Source: Thalassococcus_A lentus
GTDB taxonomy: Bacteria; Pseudomonadota; Alphaproteobacteria; Rhodobacterales; Rhodobacteraceae
Length of the DNA stretch: 64,000 bases
Assembly (NCBI RefSeq): GCF_028023555.1
Contig: NZ_JAQIOY010000002.1
Span: forward strand, 372,001-436,000
Direction of reading: 5' to 3'
Positions 51,710-61,329 of the stretch are shown here, in pieces (the stretch's first letter is position 1; each line of letters starts with the position of its first letter). Below the pieces are notes generated by a model. That model ran no database searches, was not told the origin of the DNA, and worked only from the letters and a program-made list of their open reading frames with translations. A program made the position numbers and the translations under genes.

Positions 51710-52051
51710 TCAGCCCTGGATCGCGGCGAGCGGGATGCCCTTTACCGTGCAGGACCATGCGGCTGTGACGTCACCGCCGATGACAATCGAATTTGTGGTG
51801 TACTGCGAGCTGCCTTGCTTGAAGCAATCCATTTCGGTGCGGAACGCGGTGTTCCAGTCGCCGTTGCCGTACATCTGGGTGGCTTCGATCACCCAAGCCC
51901 GAACGGCTTCGACCGTCGCGTATGTCTGGGTTTCGCCAAAGCCGATGGCTGTGATGATTTCGACAGTTTCTGCCTGTGCAGCGGATGTAACGCCAAGAGC
52001 GCCAGCAGCAACGGTCAGAGCAATCAGTGCGGTTTTTGCAAAAGTGGTCAT
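51710..52051 (-). CDS. Small exported protein, unknown function
   Basis: A 113-residue protein. Signal peptide of 27 residues (LIALTVAAGALGVTSAAQAE). The mature ~85 residues carry two Cys (EMDCFKQG and AAWSCTVKG), which could form a disulfide. No family recognised. It is followed by a structured 3' region and preceded by a long AT-rich control region, so it is probably well expressed. DsbB in this window fits such a disulfide. Confidence 0.7.
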   Translation of the reverse strand: MTTFAKTALIALTVAAGALGVTSAAQAETVEIITAIGFGETQTYATVEAVRAWVIEATQMYGNGDWNTAFRTEMDCFKQGSSQYTTNSIVIGGDVTAAWSCTVKGIPLAAIQG

Positions 52052-52464
52052 TGGTTTATTCCTTTAAAAAGTGTTCAGTTTTGTAACTTGCAGTGTTGGG
52101 GAAGTTCCCCGGCGATCAGCTTTGCCGCTTCAGGTGTGCGCCCCTGTTTGGCTTGGCTTCGTAAAGTAAGACGTTTGTCGCTTTTAATTCCTTGGCTCTC
52201 AATCCAAGGATTCCTTACCTTTTTTGCAAGTCTCTGTTTTATATTGGTAAATTAGGTGTATTTTTGTGAATGGTGTTCATGAACGATGCTCATTTTTTGT
52301 TTTTTTGCTCAGAATCACCTGCGAATCTCATCAAAAAACCGCTGAATTCCGACAGTCCAAGCCCACCTGAGCCCACAAGGACGGGCTAGCCCCCTATTCC
52401 AAAGATAGCCGCGTCACACCTTTGACGCGGATGTGCTCACTCGATGGGTTGCGTAGTTCAGAGT
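52052..52464. other. Gene-free AT-rich region
   Basis: About 410 bases between two divergent genes. It holds GTTCATGAAC (52275-52284, a perfect palindrome), a CCTTGG/CCAAGG stem (52192-52209) and the perfect 8-base stem CCGCGTCA/TGACGCGG (52409-52430). Both promoters should lie here; I cannot pick them out with confidence. Confidence 0.6.
52409..52430 (+). promoter_or_regulatory. Perfect 8-base inverted repeat before the OpgC-like gene
   Basis: CCGCGTCA-CACCTT-TGACGCGG, ending 34 bases before the ATG at 52465. Could be an operator or an mRNA hairpin. Confidence 0.45.
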
Positions 52465-53589
52465 ATGAACAGTTCAAACCCCCAGCACTCTAGCGGTCGC
52501 AACACAAAGCGATACAGCCAGCTCGATGTCCTGCGTGGCATTACAGTGCTTCTGGCGATGCTGGACCACGTTAAGATCCAGTTCGTTTCAGACTTTCACC
52601 TGTTCGTACCGGCCACGCGACTGGCGACTCCGTGTTTCATCATCCTGTTCGGCGCGATGATTGAGATTGCCTATCTCGCAAAGTTTCGCGCTGGCGCCGA
52701 TCTGCCAAAGATCAAGCATCGGATCGTCACGCGATTTGTGACCTGCTGGGGATTGGCAATCCTTCTTTCCTTTGTCGCTGTCCTTTCGGGGAACCTGGGT
52801 TTTCAGGCAGGGTGGCAAAGCGTTTTTGGATTGGCGTTTGGACGGTTCAACGAAATATTCCTGATCTATGCAGCGCTGTTTGTGATCTTGCTGGCGATCT
52901 GGCCGGTTCTGTCGCGATATGGGTCTGTGCCTGTTCTGATCATTGCCGCAGCCGGCTGGCTGGCTCAGCCCTGGTGGGGGATCATCTTGGGCGAGCCTAC
53001 CTATGCCTCCAGCTTCTTTCTGGGTTATGGGCCCGGCTATGGGCCGGGACTGCTGCCTGCCATGACCTTCCTCGGCTTCGGGATCGCGGTGGGCGAGTTT
53101 CTGACCGGACGGCGCGGCCCTGCCATTGCCGTTGCAATTTTAGTTGTGGCCTGCGCGGTGATCCTGTCGGAGTTGTCTTTTGGCCTTATGGAGGCCGGCC
53201 GGCGATTTCTGGCAAACCGCTGGATCAACCATCCCGGTTACTTTGCTGTCGGCATTGTTGCCTTTGCCGGAATGGCACTAACAATCACCGCAGCCACCAA
53301 AATGCGCATTCTCGCGCCAACGCTGGATATATTGGCCCGGATCGGAGGTCAGACCCTATTCGTCTATGCAATGGGTAATCTGGTCCTGAACGCCCTGCCC
53401 CAATTCGACCTGCCACGTGTCATAGGAATGCCTGTCGCCCTTGCGTTTCTTATAGGGCTGTCACTGCTGGCGCTGATGGGACATGCCCGGCGCAACACCG
53501 CTGCGCTCGGGATTCCACTTTGGTGGAGCCGCACCTATGCGCGACTGCTCGACAGCGCAACGCAGCGGCTGTTCCAGCGCCGCGCCTAA
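52465..53589 (+). CDS. OpgC-like membrane acyltransferase
   Basis: A ~374-residue protein with about ten membrane helices and the N-terminal LDVLRGITVLLAMLDHVKI typical of the OpgC/DUF1624-like acyltransferase group, which succinylate or acetylate glycans such as osmoregulated periplasmic glucans. Also seen: RFNEIFLIYAALFVILL and the charged loop after helix 3. Substrate is unproven. Start at ATG 52465, or seven codons earlier at 52444. Confidence 0.75.
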   Translation: MNSSNPQHSSGRNTKRYSQLDVLRGITVLLAMLDHVKIQFVSDFHLFVPATRLATPCFIILFGAMIEIAYLAKFRAGADLPKIKHRIVTRFVTCWGLAILLSFVAVLSGNLGFQAGWQSVFGLAFGRFNEIFLIYAALFVILLAIWPVLSRYGSVPVLIIAAAGWLAQPWWGIILGEPTYASSFFLGYGPGYGPGLLPAMTFLGFGIAVGEFLTGRRGPAIAVAILVVACAVILSELSFGLMEAGRRFLANRWINHPGYFAVGIVAFAGMALTITAATKMRILAPTLDILARIGGQTLFVYAMGNLVLNALPQFDLPRVIGMPVALAFLIGLSLLALMGHARRNTAALGIPLWWSRTYARLLDSATQRLFQRRA

Positions 53590-53598
53590 CCGCGTGCC

Positions 53599-54756
53599 TT
53601 AGTTGTCGCGCTCTGCTTCCAGTTTGCGATAGGCCGCGACGTTGCGATTATGCTCATCCAGCGTTTCCGCAAAATTATGCCCGTCGCGCGGATCAAGCGT
53701 CTTGGCCACAAAGAAGATGTAGTCAGTCTGCGCCGGGTTAAGTGCGGCTTCGATACTGGCACGGCCCGGGTTCGCAATCGGTGTAGGCGGCAGCGCAGGG
53801 ATCACATAGGTGTTCCACGGCGTCTCGCGGCGCAGTTCCGATTGGCGCAGACCGCGCCCCAGAATGCCTTCGCCCTTGGTTATCCCGTAGATCACCGTAG
53901 GGTCAGTTTGCAGACGCATACCGCGGCGCAGGCGGTTCACAAAGACCGAGGCCACATCAAAACGTTCATCCGGCCCGCCGGTTTCCTTTTCGATGATTGA
54001 GGCAAGGATCAACGCCTCTTCAGGGCTATCCAGCGGCAAGCCATCAGCGCGGTTGGCCCAGGCGTTGGCAAGGATCACCTCTTGGGCGCGCTGCATCCGG
54101 GTCAGAACAGATTGAAGCGTATCGCCGGGGCTGACCTCGTAGCTGTCCGGTGCAAGGCTGCCCTCATCGGGAACTTCGGCGCTGCCTTCGAGAATATCAA
54201 CCTGCCCCAGTTCCTGAACCACCTGCCAGCTGGTTACGCCTTCGGCCAAGGCGATGCGATACCGCGTGTCTGCCTGCTGTTTGACACTGGCATAGACTTC
54301 TGGCGCGGCGCCTTCACCCGGATCAAAGCTGGCCTTTTCTTCAAAACGGCCTGTTTCGGGGTTCAGTTCGCGCACCTGAACAGTCGCGCGTGTAATGCCG
54401 ATACGATAGACCACCTCGGTTCCGCAGGTCGAAGCGCCACCACGTGTAACGATGTCCACGATCTGGGCCATGGATGCGCCCTCGGGCACCAGATAGCTGC
54501 CCGCCTTCAGTTGGCCTGTCTTTTCGGTGTAGTCGGCACCCAGCCGGAACATCGCACCGCTGCTGACCGCGCCCTTGTCTTCGAGATTTTTGGACACCCG
54601 CGACATGGTCGAACCGCGCGGAACCTCAAGGCAGATCGGCGCGTCCAGCGGACCTTCTGCCTGATATTCGTTCTGCGCCCACAGCAAGACGCCACCAAGC
54701 AGGAAAACCGCGACAACCAGAAAGGTCAGCGCGTTCGAAGCAATATGGCGCCACAT
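53599..54756 (-). CDS. mltG: Endolytic transglycosylase MltG
   Basis: A 385-residue inner-membrane murein transglycosylase that terminates nascent glycan strands. N-terminal membrane anchor (LTFLVVAVFLLGGVLLWAQ), a LysM-like region, and the YceG domain with catalytic Glu in ILASIIEKETG and the DPTVIYGI / NTYVIPALPPTPIANPG motif. It starts 4 bases after fabF, the usual fabF-mltG arrangement. Confidence 0.95.
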   Translation of the reverse strand: MWRHIASNALTFLVVAVFLLGGVLLWAQNEYQAEGPLDAPICLEVPRGSTMSRVSKNLEDKGAVSSGAMFRLGADYTEKTGQLKAGSYLVPEGASMAQIVDIVTRGGASTCGTEVVYRIGITRATVQVRELNPETGRFEEKASFDPGEGAAPEVYASVKQQADTRYRIALAEGVTSWQVVQELGQVDILEGSAEVPDEGSLAPDSYEVSPGDTLQSVLTRMQRAQEVILANAWANRADGLPLDSPEEALILASIIEKETGGPDERFDVASVFVNRLRRGMRLQTDPTVIYGITKGEGILGRGLRQSELRRETPWNTYVIPALPPTPIANPGRASIEAALNPAQTDYIFFVAKTLDPRDGHNFAETLDEHNRNVAAYRKLEAERDN

Positions 54757-54760
54757 TCAG

Positions 54761-56023
54761 TTAGCTCACTTTTCCAAAGATAACGCTGGCATTGGTGCCC
54801 CCGAAACCAAAGCTGTTGGACAGGGCATAGTTGATCTCACGCTCGCGCTTGGCATTCGGTGCCAGATCCAGCGGGCTTTCCACCGCCGGGTTGTCGAGGT
54901 TGATCGTCGGCGGTGCGACCTGATCGCGGATCGCGAGGATGGAAAAGATCGCTTCGATCGCGCCCGCAGCGCCCAGCAGGTGGCCTGTCGCGGATTTGGT
55001 CGAAGACATGGTGGCGGTCTTGGCCGCGTCGCCCAGCAAGCGTTCAACCGCACCCAGCTCGATCGTGTCCGCCATGGTCGAGGTGCCATGCGCATTGATA
55101 TAGTCAATCGCTGCAGGCTCGATCCCGGCATCTTTCAGGGCCGCCCGCATGGACCGTTCCCCGCCTTCGCCGTCTTCGGATGGAGCCGTGATGTGATAGG
55201 CATCGCCGGACAGGCCGTAACCGCATACTTCGGCGTAGATCTTGGCGCCGCGTGCTTTGGCGTGTTCGTATTCTTCCAGAACGACAACGCCCGCACCCTC
55301 ACCCATGACGAAACCATCCCGGTCACCATCATAGGGGCGCGATGCCTTGGCCGGATCGTCTGCCCGCTTGGTCGACAGCGCCTTGCAGGCGTTGAAACCC
55401 GCAATGCCGATTTCGCAAATCGCGGTTTCCGCGCCGCCAGCAACCATCACATCGGCATCGCCGTATTTGATCAGGCGCGTTGCGTCACCAATGGCATGCG
55501 CCCCGGTGCTGCACGCGGTCACAACCGCATGGTTTGGGCCTTTGAAGCCGAACTTGATGCTGACATTGCCGGAAATCAGATTGATCAGCGCGCCGGGAAT
55601 AAAGAATGGCGAAACACGCCGTGGGCCCTTGTCGCGGATCAGCAAAGCGGTCTGTGCAATGGCGTTCAGACCACCGATGCCCGAACCGATCATCACGCCC
55701 GTTCTTTCACGGCCTTCATCGTCTTCGGGCTTCCAGCCGCTGTCCTCCACGGCTTGCGCCGCGGCGGCAAAGCCGAACTGGATGAATTCATCCACCTTGC
55801 GTTGCTCTTTCTTGTCCATCCAATCATCCGGATTGAATGTCCCGTCCGTGCCATCTCCGTAGGGCACTTCGCAGGCATAGGTGGTGGCCAGCGCACTGGC
55901 ATCGAATTTGGTAATTGGACCGGCACCGGATTGTCCGTCCAGCAGACGTTCCCATACGGTTTCGACACCGCTGCCCAGCGGTGTAACAAGACCCAACCCG
56001 GTGACCACAACGCGACGTGCCAT
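54761..56023 (-). CDS. fabF: 3-oxoacyl-ACP synthase II
   Basis: A 420-residue KAS II for fatty acid elongation. The Cys-His-His triad is in VTACSTGAHA, NAHGTSTMAD and KSATGHLLGA. Complete, with AGGG before the ATG. acpP, often its upstream neighbour, is not here. Confidence 0.97.
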   Translation of the reverse strand: MARRVVVTGLGLVTPLGSGVETVWERLLDGQSGAGPITKFDASALATTYACEVPYGDGTDGTFNPDDWMDKKEQRKVDEFIQFGFAAAAQAVEDSGWKPEDDEGRERTGVMIGSGIGGLNAIAQTALLIRDKGPRRVSPFFIPGALINLISGNVSIKFGFKGPNHAVVTACSTGAHAIGDATRLIKYGDADVMVAGGAETAICEIGIAGFNACKALSTKRADDPAKASRPYDGDRDGFVMGEGAGVVVLEEYEHAKARGAKIYAEVCGYGLSGDAYHITAPSEDGEGGERSMRAALKDAGIEPAAIDYINAHGTSTMADTIELGAVERLLGDAAKTATMSSTKSATGHLLGAAGAIEAIFSILAIRDQVAPPTINLDNPAVESPLDLAPNAKREREINYALSNSFGFGGTNASVIFGKVS

Positions 56024-56140
56024 GGCTCTGCCCTTCCCTCAAAATGCTCGTTGCCTGCTCTTACCCCAGCAGCCTATCCGGGGGCAAGAGCGGGGCGTAG
56101 TGCTGCGCAGCAAGTCGCGGGCTTATTGGAGCGCTTTGGA

Positions 56141-56578
56141 TCAAGCGAGCGATTTGCGAAAAAACAGCAACGGCGAAGTCGCCACGTAGTTTTCCAGCTC
56201 ACCCAGACAGGTGTAGCCATGTTTCCGGTAAAAGTCGGGGGCTTGATGCCCCAACGTGTCCACATGCGCGCTGTGACATCCCCGCTTGCGGGCTTCGGCC
56301 TCTGCAGTCTGCAATATCTGCGTACCCAGACCGCCGCCCCGATGGTCCCGATCCACCCAAAACTGCCAGATGTGAAACCAGCCGTTGCCCGTGTTGCCGC
56401 GCAGCCCCCCGAGGAAGGTCGCGCCATCGTCGCTATAGCAATAAACATAGAGATCACGGCACGTCGCTGCAGCAATGCCAAGGTCTTCAACGTGATCGTC
56501 GAGCCCCTTGTCGATGCGCTTGTCTGCGTCTTCGCTGGATTTATCGGTGATTTCGACCCGCATTCGGTCTGTATGCAC
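56141..56578 (-). CDS. GNAT-family N-acetyltransferase
   Basis: A ~145-residue acetyltransferase with the CoA-binding loop FWVDRDHRGGGLGTQILQTAE and ending GYTCLGELENYVATSPLLFF. Acceptor unknown. Start GTG at 56578 or ATG at 56563. It lies 11 bases after the upstream glycosyltransferase-like gene, so both are one operon. Confidence 0.82.
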   Translation of the reverse strand: MHTDRMRVEITDKSSEDADKRIDKGLDDHVEDLGIAAATCRDLYVYCYSDDGATFLGGLRGNTGNGWFHIWQFWVDRDHRGGGLGTQILQTAEAEARKRGCHSAHVDTLGHQAPDFYRKHGYTCLGELENYVATSPLLFFRKSLA

Positions 56579-56589
56579 GAAACCCTGTG

Positions 56590-57390
56590 CTATGCCCAGT
56601 CTCTGCCAAGGTCTTGTTTAGATCGGGTAACCCAATGCTCCTCGAGCCAAGCACATGGCTTGGACCGGCGAATGAAGGACCCCGTATAGCCGGTGATCGC
56701 CTGATCCATCTTGGGGCGGCCATGAAAACACACGACCCGCGCATCCTGCGGCAAGGTTGGCGCACGCAGGTAATTGACCGGGAACGGGTTGCAATCATAC
56801 TTGAATGAAACGACCCAAGGCTCTGGAATATAGGTGAAAACGCCGCGGTCCATCGCCTTGTGAGAGGTATAGCGCTGCTCAGACCCGCGCGCCTCTTCGA
56901 CCACATTGTAGGGATCAGCCGCCAGATCATCGTACAAAAACCCATGCAGCGCCGGGTCAAACCGAAAAACAGAGCCATGGCCCGTCGGGCGGCCCTTTCT
57001 TTTTTCGGTCCAGTCATGCCGCATGGCCACCGTGCCCGGAGCCAGATCGTGAATGTCATCGAGGGTCCCGGTGATCACAACATCCAGATCAAAGCCCAGA
57101 ACCGGCCCTTTCAGGTCAGGAACCAGCCCTTTTCGGAACAACGACGTCTTGCGCATGGCCCCCTGACGATTGGCCACTTCAAGCGCGGCATTCATCGGAT
57201 CGGCAAAAGGCTCAACCGGCAAATCGAGCACTTCGACGTCCGGATGCAGACCTTCGGCATTTTCCGTCATGCAGAAAAACCGCACTGGGCGCGACAGGTT
57301 GCGACGCACCCCGGAATAAAGCCGGTTTACGTATTCAGGGCCGAAAAGCGTGCCCCATTTGATGCACATGATGTTTACGGGATCAGTCAT
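56590..57390 (-). CDS. Glycosyltransferase-like protein with DxD motif
   Basis: A 266-residue protein: IMCIKWGTLFGPEYVNRLYSG, metal site GFDLDVVITGTLDD, and VVCFHGRPKM near the end. This matches a small group of GT8-like putative glycosyltransferases. No signal peptide. Sugar and acceptor are unknown. First gene of a two-gene unit with the GNAT protein. Confidence 0.65.
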   Translation of the reverse strand: MTDPVNIMCIKWGTLFGPEYVNRLYSGVRRNLSRPVRFFCMTENAEGLHPDVEVLDLPVEPFADPMNAALEVANRQGAMRKTSLFRKGLVPDLKGPVLGFDLDVVITGTLDDIHDLAPGTVAMRHDWTEKRKGRPTGHGSVFRFDPALHGFLYDDLAADPYNVVEEARGSEQRYTSHKAMDRGVFTYIPEPWVVSFKYDCNPFPVNYLRAPTLPQDARVVCFHGRPKMDQAITGYTGSFIRRSKPCAWLEEHWVTRSKQDLGRDWA

Positions 57391-57582
57391 GCCCGCGCTT
57401 TAGCAGGGCACATCATCGCTTACCAGTGGCTTGCAATGCAGGATCACCGAACAGTACCATGCCGCGACAAATCACGGGCCGGGCCCACCCTTGGGTCTTT
57501 ATGGTGGTGTTCACGACGCCTTCAACTTTCTGCGCTGCACCCGGAACGCTGCGCCAACACATGGACTGCAGGACATGACGCC

Positions 57583-58608
57583 TTGACCATTTCCCTGAGC
57601 GCGCTGGGTTGGAGCGAGACCTTCGCCGAACAAGTGCAGCCCGACGAGGCTGAGCTGGCCCCAGCCCGCGTGGCCGAAGTCCACCGCGATCGGCTGAGTG
57701 TTTTGACCCCGGACGGAACCCTGCGCCTGATTCCGACAGAACCGGCTGGTGACTACGCGGTCGGGGATTGGGTGCTGCACGATGGCGTACATGCGCAACG
57801 GCGTCTGGAGGCGCAGGGCAACCTGTCACGCAAAGCAGCCGGACACGTGGCCTATTCCCAAAGAATTGCGGCCAATGTCGACACGCTCGGGATCGTTTCA
57901 AGCTGCAATGCCGATTTCAACATCCCACGTCTGGAACGCTACCTCGCGCTTGCGGCCTCGGCCGGATGCCTGCCCTTGGTGATCCTGACCAAGCCCGATC
58001 TTGCTGAAGATCCGCAAACCTATCTGCAACAGGCGCAGGCGCTGTCCCCTGATCTGACAGCGCTGGCGATCAATGCAAAAGACACCGAAGACGTCGCGCG
58101 CCTGCATCCTTGGTGCAACGGCGGTCAAACACTGGCTTTGCTTGGGTCATCGGGGGTTGGCAAAACGACGCTGCGAAACAAGCTGACCGGCGAAAGCGCG
58201 GCAACGCAGAGCGTGCGCAGCGACGACGCCAAGGGGCGGCACACCACGACATCACGGTCGCTGGTGCCAACCCTGACCGGTGGTTGGCTGATCGACACGC
58301 CGGGTATGCGCGAATTACAGCTGGCCGACACTTCGGATGGCATTGACGAGGTTTTTGATGATCTGGTTTCGCTCGCTTCAACCTGCAAGTTCAGGGATTG
58401 CGCCCACGAAAGCGAGCCGGGCTGCGCCATCCAAAAAGCCATCAAGGGCGGTTCATTAGAGCCTGACAGGCTGGAACGCTGGCGCAAACTGCAGCGCGAA
58501 GATGCGCAGAATTCGGCCTCGATCGCGCGGCAGCGCGCCCGGGACAAACAATTCACCAAAATGGTTAAGGGCACCATGAAGGCCAAAAAACACAGATCGG
58601 GGCGCTAG
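57583..58608 (+). CDS. rsgA: Ribosome small subunit-dependent GTPase A
   Basis: A 341-residue circularly permuted GTPase that aids late 30S assembly. OB-fold (about 30-95), then the G-motif order G4-G1-G3: LTKPDL, LLGSSGVGKTTL, IDTPGMREL. The zinc finger CKFRDCAHESEPGC follows. The TTG at 57583 has AGGAC upstream and gives the family length; the 240 codons upstream in frame have no homology and run antisense to the next gene. Confidence 0.92.
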   Translation: MTISLSALGWSETFAEQVQPDEAELAPARVAEVHRDRLSVLTPDGTLRLIPTEPAGDYAVGDWVLHDGVHAQRRLEAQGNLSRKAAGHVAYSQRIAANVDTLGIVSSCNADFNIPRLERYLALAASAGCLPLVILTKPDLAEDPQTYLQQAQALSPDLTALAINAKDTEDVARLHPWCNGGQTLALLGSSGVGKTTLRNKLTGESAATQSVRSDDAKGRHTTTSRSLVPTLTGGWLIDTPGMRELQLADTSDGIDEVFDDLVSLASTCKFRDCAHESEPGCAIQKAIKGGSLEPDRLERWRKLQREDAQNSASIARQRARDKQFTKMVKGTMKAKKHRSGR

Positions 58609-58621
58609 AAACGCCCCGATC
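58583..58621 (-). terminator. Terminator between rsgA and the M20 amidohydrolase gene
   Basis: GATCGGGGCG, loop CTAGAAA, CGCCCCGATC (58595-58621). The rsgA stop codon is inside the loop. T-run on the minus side (58590-58585), so it serves the convergent gene. Confidence 0.75.
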
Positions 58622-58659
58622 CAACATCAGTTCAATCCAATCTAGCCAGAAATTCCAGC

Positions 58660-59823
58660 TTAGCTGGCTGGCATACGCTGCTCGACAATTTCCGCCCACC
58701 AGCTGCAACCCGCGGGAATCGCGTCATCGTTAAAATTGTATTCGGGATGATGCACCATCGCCGTATCGCCATTGCCGACCAGAATGTAGGCGCCGGGCCG
58801 TTCTTCGAGCATAAAGGCGAAATCCTCGCCGCCCATGACGATTGGCGCTTCGTCGCACTGCCCTGAAATGGATTTGGCCACTTCGGCTGCAAACTCTGTT
58901 TGTTCGGGGCTGTTAACCATGACCGGATAGTTGCGGTTGTAGTTGATCTCGGCCTGCCCGCCAAAGGTGGCTGCTATGCCTGCGCAAATACCCTTGATCC
59001 GCTCTTCTGCAAGATCGCGCATCTCTTCGCTTTGCGTGCGCACTGTGCCTTTGATGTGCACGCGCTGCGGAATGACGTTGTAGGCTTTGGACGAAGTCTC
59101 GAAAGACGTGACCGACACCACAACCTTGTCAATTGGATCGGCGTTTCTGCTGGCGATGCTTTGCAGCGCGGTGACCAACTGCGCGCCCATGACGGTGGTG
59201 TCCACGGTTTCGTGGGGCTTAGCCGCATGGCCGCCGAGACCTTCGAGATGAATGTCAAACAGATCGGTCGCCGCAAAGAACGCTCCTTCACGAATGGCAA
59301 ATGTGCCAACCGGCTTACCCGGCCAGTTGTGCATTCCGTACACCTCCTGAATGCCCCAACGCTCCATCATGCCGTCATCGCACATTTCCTTGCCGCCGCC
59401 GCCGCCTTCTTCGGCGGGCTGGAAAATCACCACCACGGTGCCATCGAAATTGCGTGTCTCGGACAGATACTTGGCCGCCCCCAAGAGCATCGCTGTATGC
59501 CCATCGTGGCCGCAGGCATGCATCGCGCCATCGATTTTCGACGCGTAGTCGAGACCGGTCTGTTCGTGGATCGGCAGCGCGTCCATATCGGCGCGCAGGC
59601 CAATCACCTTGCCCGAGCTGGTGTTCCGCCCCTTGATGACGCCAACTACGCCGGTGCGGCCGATGCCTTCGACAACCTCTTCGCAGCCAAAAGCGCGCAG
59701 CTTTTCTGCCACGAGCGCACTGGTGCGATGGGTTTCAAACAGGATTTCAGGGTTTTCGTGGATGTCCCGGCGCCACTCGGTAATTTCTGATTGTAGCTCA
59801 GCAAAGCGGTTCTTGACTGGCAT
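58660..59823 (-). CDS. M20 family amidohydrolase (hippurate hydrolase-like)
   Basis: A 387-residue zinc amidohydrolase that cleaves N-acyl amino acids or related amides. Seen: DIHENPEILFETHRTSALVAEKL, the metal motif MHACGHDGHTAMLLGAA, FQPAEEGGGGGKEMCDDG and VMGGEDFAFML. The ATG at 59823 has GGAGAA upstream; the longer frame is spurious. Likely catabolic, with the two genes upstream on the same strand. Confidence 0.88.
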   Translation of the reverse strand: MPVKNRFAELQSEITEWRRDIHENPEILFETHRTSALVAEKLRAFGCEEVVEGIGRTGVVGVIKGRNTSSGKVIGLRADMDALPIHEQTGLDYASKIDGAMHACGHDGHTAMLLGAAKYLSETRNFDGTVVVIFQPAEEGGGGGKEMCDDGMMERWGIQEVYGMHNWPGKPVGTFAIREGAFFAATDLFDIHLEGLGGHAAKPHETVDTTVMGAQLVTALQSIASRNADPIDKVVVSVTSFETSSKAYNVIPQRVHIKGTVRTQSEEMRDLAEERIKGICAGIAATFGGQAEINYNRNYPVMVNSPEQTEFAAEVAKSISGQCDEAPIVMGGEDFAFMLEERPGAYILVGNGDTAMVHHPEYNFNDDAIPAGCSWWAEIVEQRMPAS

Positions 59824-59985
59824 GGGTATTCTCCGTTTCTGGTCGCCTGCACTGCGGCGATAGGGTCTATTACAAATAGAATAGGGCCAACGCACCGTCG
59901 GCCCAGACGCACCCTCGTTTTCATTCTCTGCAAAGCTTGGCATTTTCCGGCCACTTCTTACAAGCCGCGAATATACCGCCGAAAA

Positions 59986-61329
59986 TTACAGATTCGGTCC
60001 GCGCTGAAGCTTCGAGCCATCCGAAAAGCGCGATATCCGAAACCGGCTCAGATCGAAACCGGGGTCTTCCCCCACCGCGAGGCGCGCCGCAATCTGACCA
60101 AAGCCCGGACCCGCCCCAAAGCCATGACCACACATGCCGGTCACGACTGTCAGACCAGGAATGCTGTCAACACGGTCCACCACGGGAACAACGTCAGGCA
60201 AGACGTCGATCATGCCGCCCCATGATGCCTTGCTGTCTACGGAACCCAGCTGCGGATAGAGCTGTGCAAACCGGCGCTTCAGCTCTGGCACCTTTGCCGG
60301 ACTGGCTCCGGGATCAAGGATGCGCATGGTCTCGAAGGGGCTGGTTTCATCGGCGTTCCAACGGCGCGGCGTTGTAAAGGCGTCAGGGTAGCCGCGCGGC
60401 GCGGGTCCCCGGACGACGACGTCGAAATCACCGGACAACGCAAGAGGCAGATACCGCCGGGCATGGCGAATGGCATCCGGCCCGACGTACAGCTCAGCAT
60501 AGGCCGCAGGCGCCAGCGTGTAACCGCCATCTGACCGGGGCCGCATCGCCATCCGGTCATCAACAGCGGCCGTATTCAGAACCTGAGGCAGTGGCGCGGT
60601 GGCCAGCGCCGTTGAGCGGACAGAGAGTTGCGGGATATCAACCCCGTGACGCCGCAGGAACAACGACGACCAGGCCCCACCCGCCATGACCACGGCATCA
60701 CAGGCAATCCGACCCGCCTCGGTGATGACACCTGTGATGCGCCCCGCCTCGCGATCAAGCATGCGGACAGCGCAACGCTCAATGATCCGGGCGCCAGAGT
60801 TACGGGCCAGCCGAGCCAGTTCCGGCACAGCCACCCATGGTTCGGCCTTCATGTCCGTTGGCGTATGCATGGCCCCGACCCAAGGCCCCTGCCCGCAGCC
60901 CAGAAGCGTATCGGTTTCTGCGCGGCCCATCATGCGCGATGACACGCCATGCGGTTTGGCTTCGGCCAGCCATTCTTCGAAACCCGACAGATCCTTTTCG
61001 CTGCGGGCCAGATAGGAAATGCCGAGCGGCTTCAGGCCCAGACGGCCATTGCATTCCTGTTCGAGCGTTTCCCAAAGCTGTTGACTGTGCTGGGCAATCG
61101 GAATTTCCGCAAAGTCGCGCCCCTGAACACGAATCCAGCCCCAGTTCCGGCTGGACTGCTCTGCCGCCACACGCCCTTTTTCCAGCACAACAACCGAGTG
61201 CCCCTCGCGCGCAGCATAGAGCGCTGTGCAAATGCCGATAACGCCGCCACCGATCACCACAATGTCGGCGCGCTCGGGCAGTGGCCCAGCGAATTCGACC
61301 GGGCCTTCGTCGCGAAACGGAAAAGTCAT
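59986..61329 (-). CDS. FAD-dependent amino-acid oxidoreductase (DAO family)
   Basis: A 447-residue flavoprotein: VVIGGGVIGICTALYAAREGHSVVVLEKG at the FAD site, then SSRNWGWIRVQGRDFAEIPIA, and TGMCGHGFGAGPGFGQIAA at the end. Such enzymes deaminate glycine derivatives, D-amino acids or opines. It overlaps argE by four bases (ATGA), so it is coupled to a deacetylase; a joint role in catabolism of an N-acyl amino compound is inferred. Confidence 0.82.
   Translation of the reverse strand: MTFPFRDEGPVEFAGPLPERADIVVIGGGVIGICTALYAAREGHSVVVLEKGRVAAEQSSRNWGWIRVQGRDFAEIPIAQHSQQLWETLEQECNGRLGLKPLGISYLARSEKDLSGFEEWLAEAKPHGVSSRMMGRAETDTLLGCGQGPWVGAMHTPTDMKAEPWVAVPELARLARNSGARIIERCAVRMLDREAGRITGVITEAGRIACDAVVMAGGAWSSLFLRRHGVDIPQLSVRSTALATAPLPQVLNTAAVDDRMAMRPRSDGGYTLAPAAYAELYVGPDAIRHARRYLPLALSGDFDVVVRGPAPRGYPDAFTTPRRWNADETSPFETMRILDPGASPAKVPELKRRFAQLYPQLGSVDSKASWGGMIDVLPDVVPVVDRVDSIPGLTVVTGMCGHGFGAGPGFGQIAARLAVGEDPGFDLSRFRISRFSDGSKLQRGPNL

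Noticed and set aside
54980..56689. 569-codon frame antisense to fabF and beyond
   Set aside because: Antisense shadow of fabF and the GNAT gene; composition follows the real genes.
56860..57582. Long N-terminal extension of the rsgA frame
   Set aside because: No homology; antisense to the glycosyltransferase gene. TTG at 57583 with AGGAC gives the normal RsgA length.
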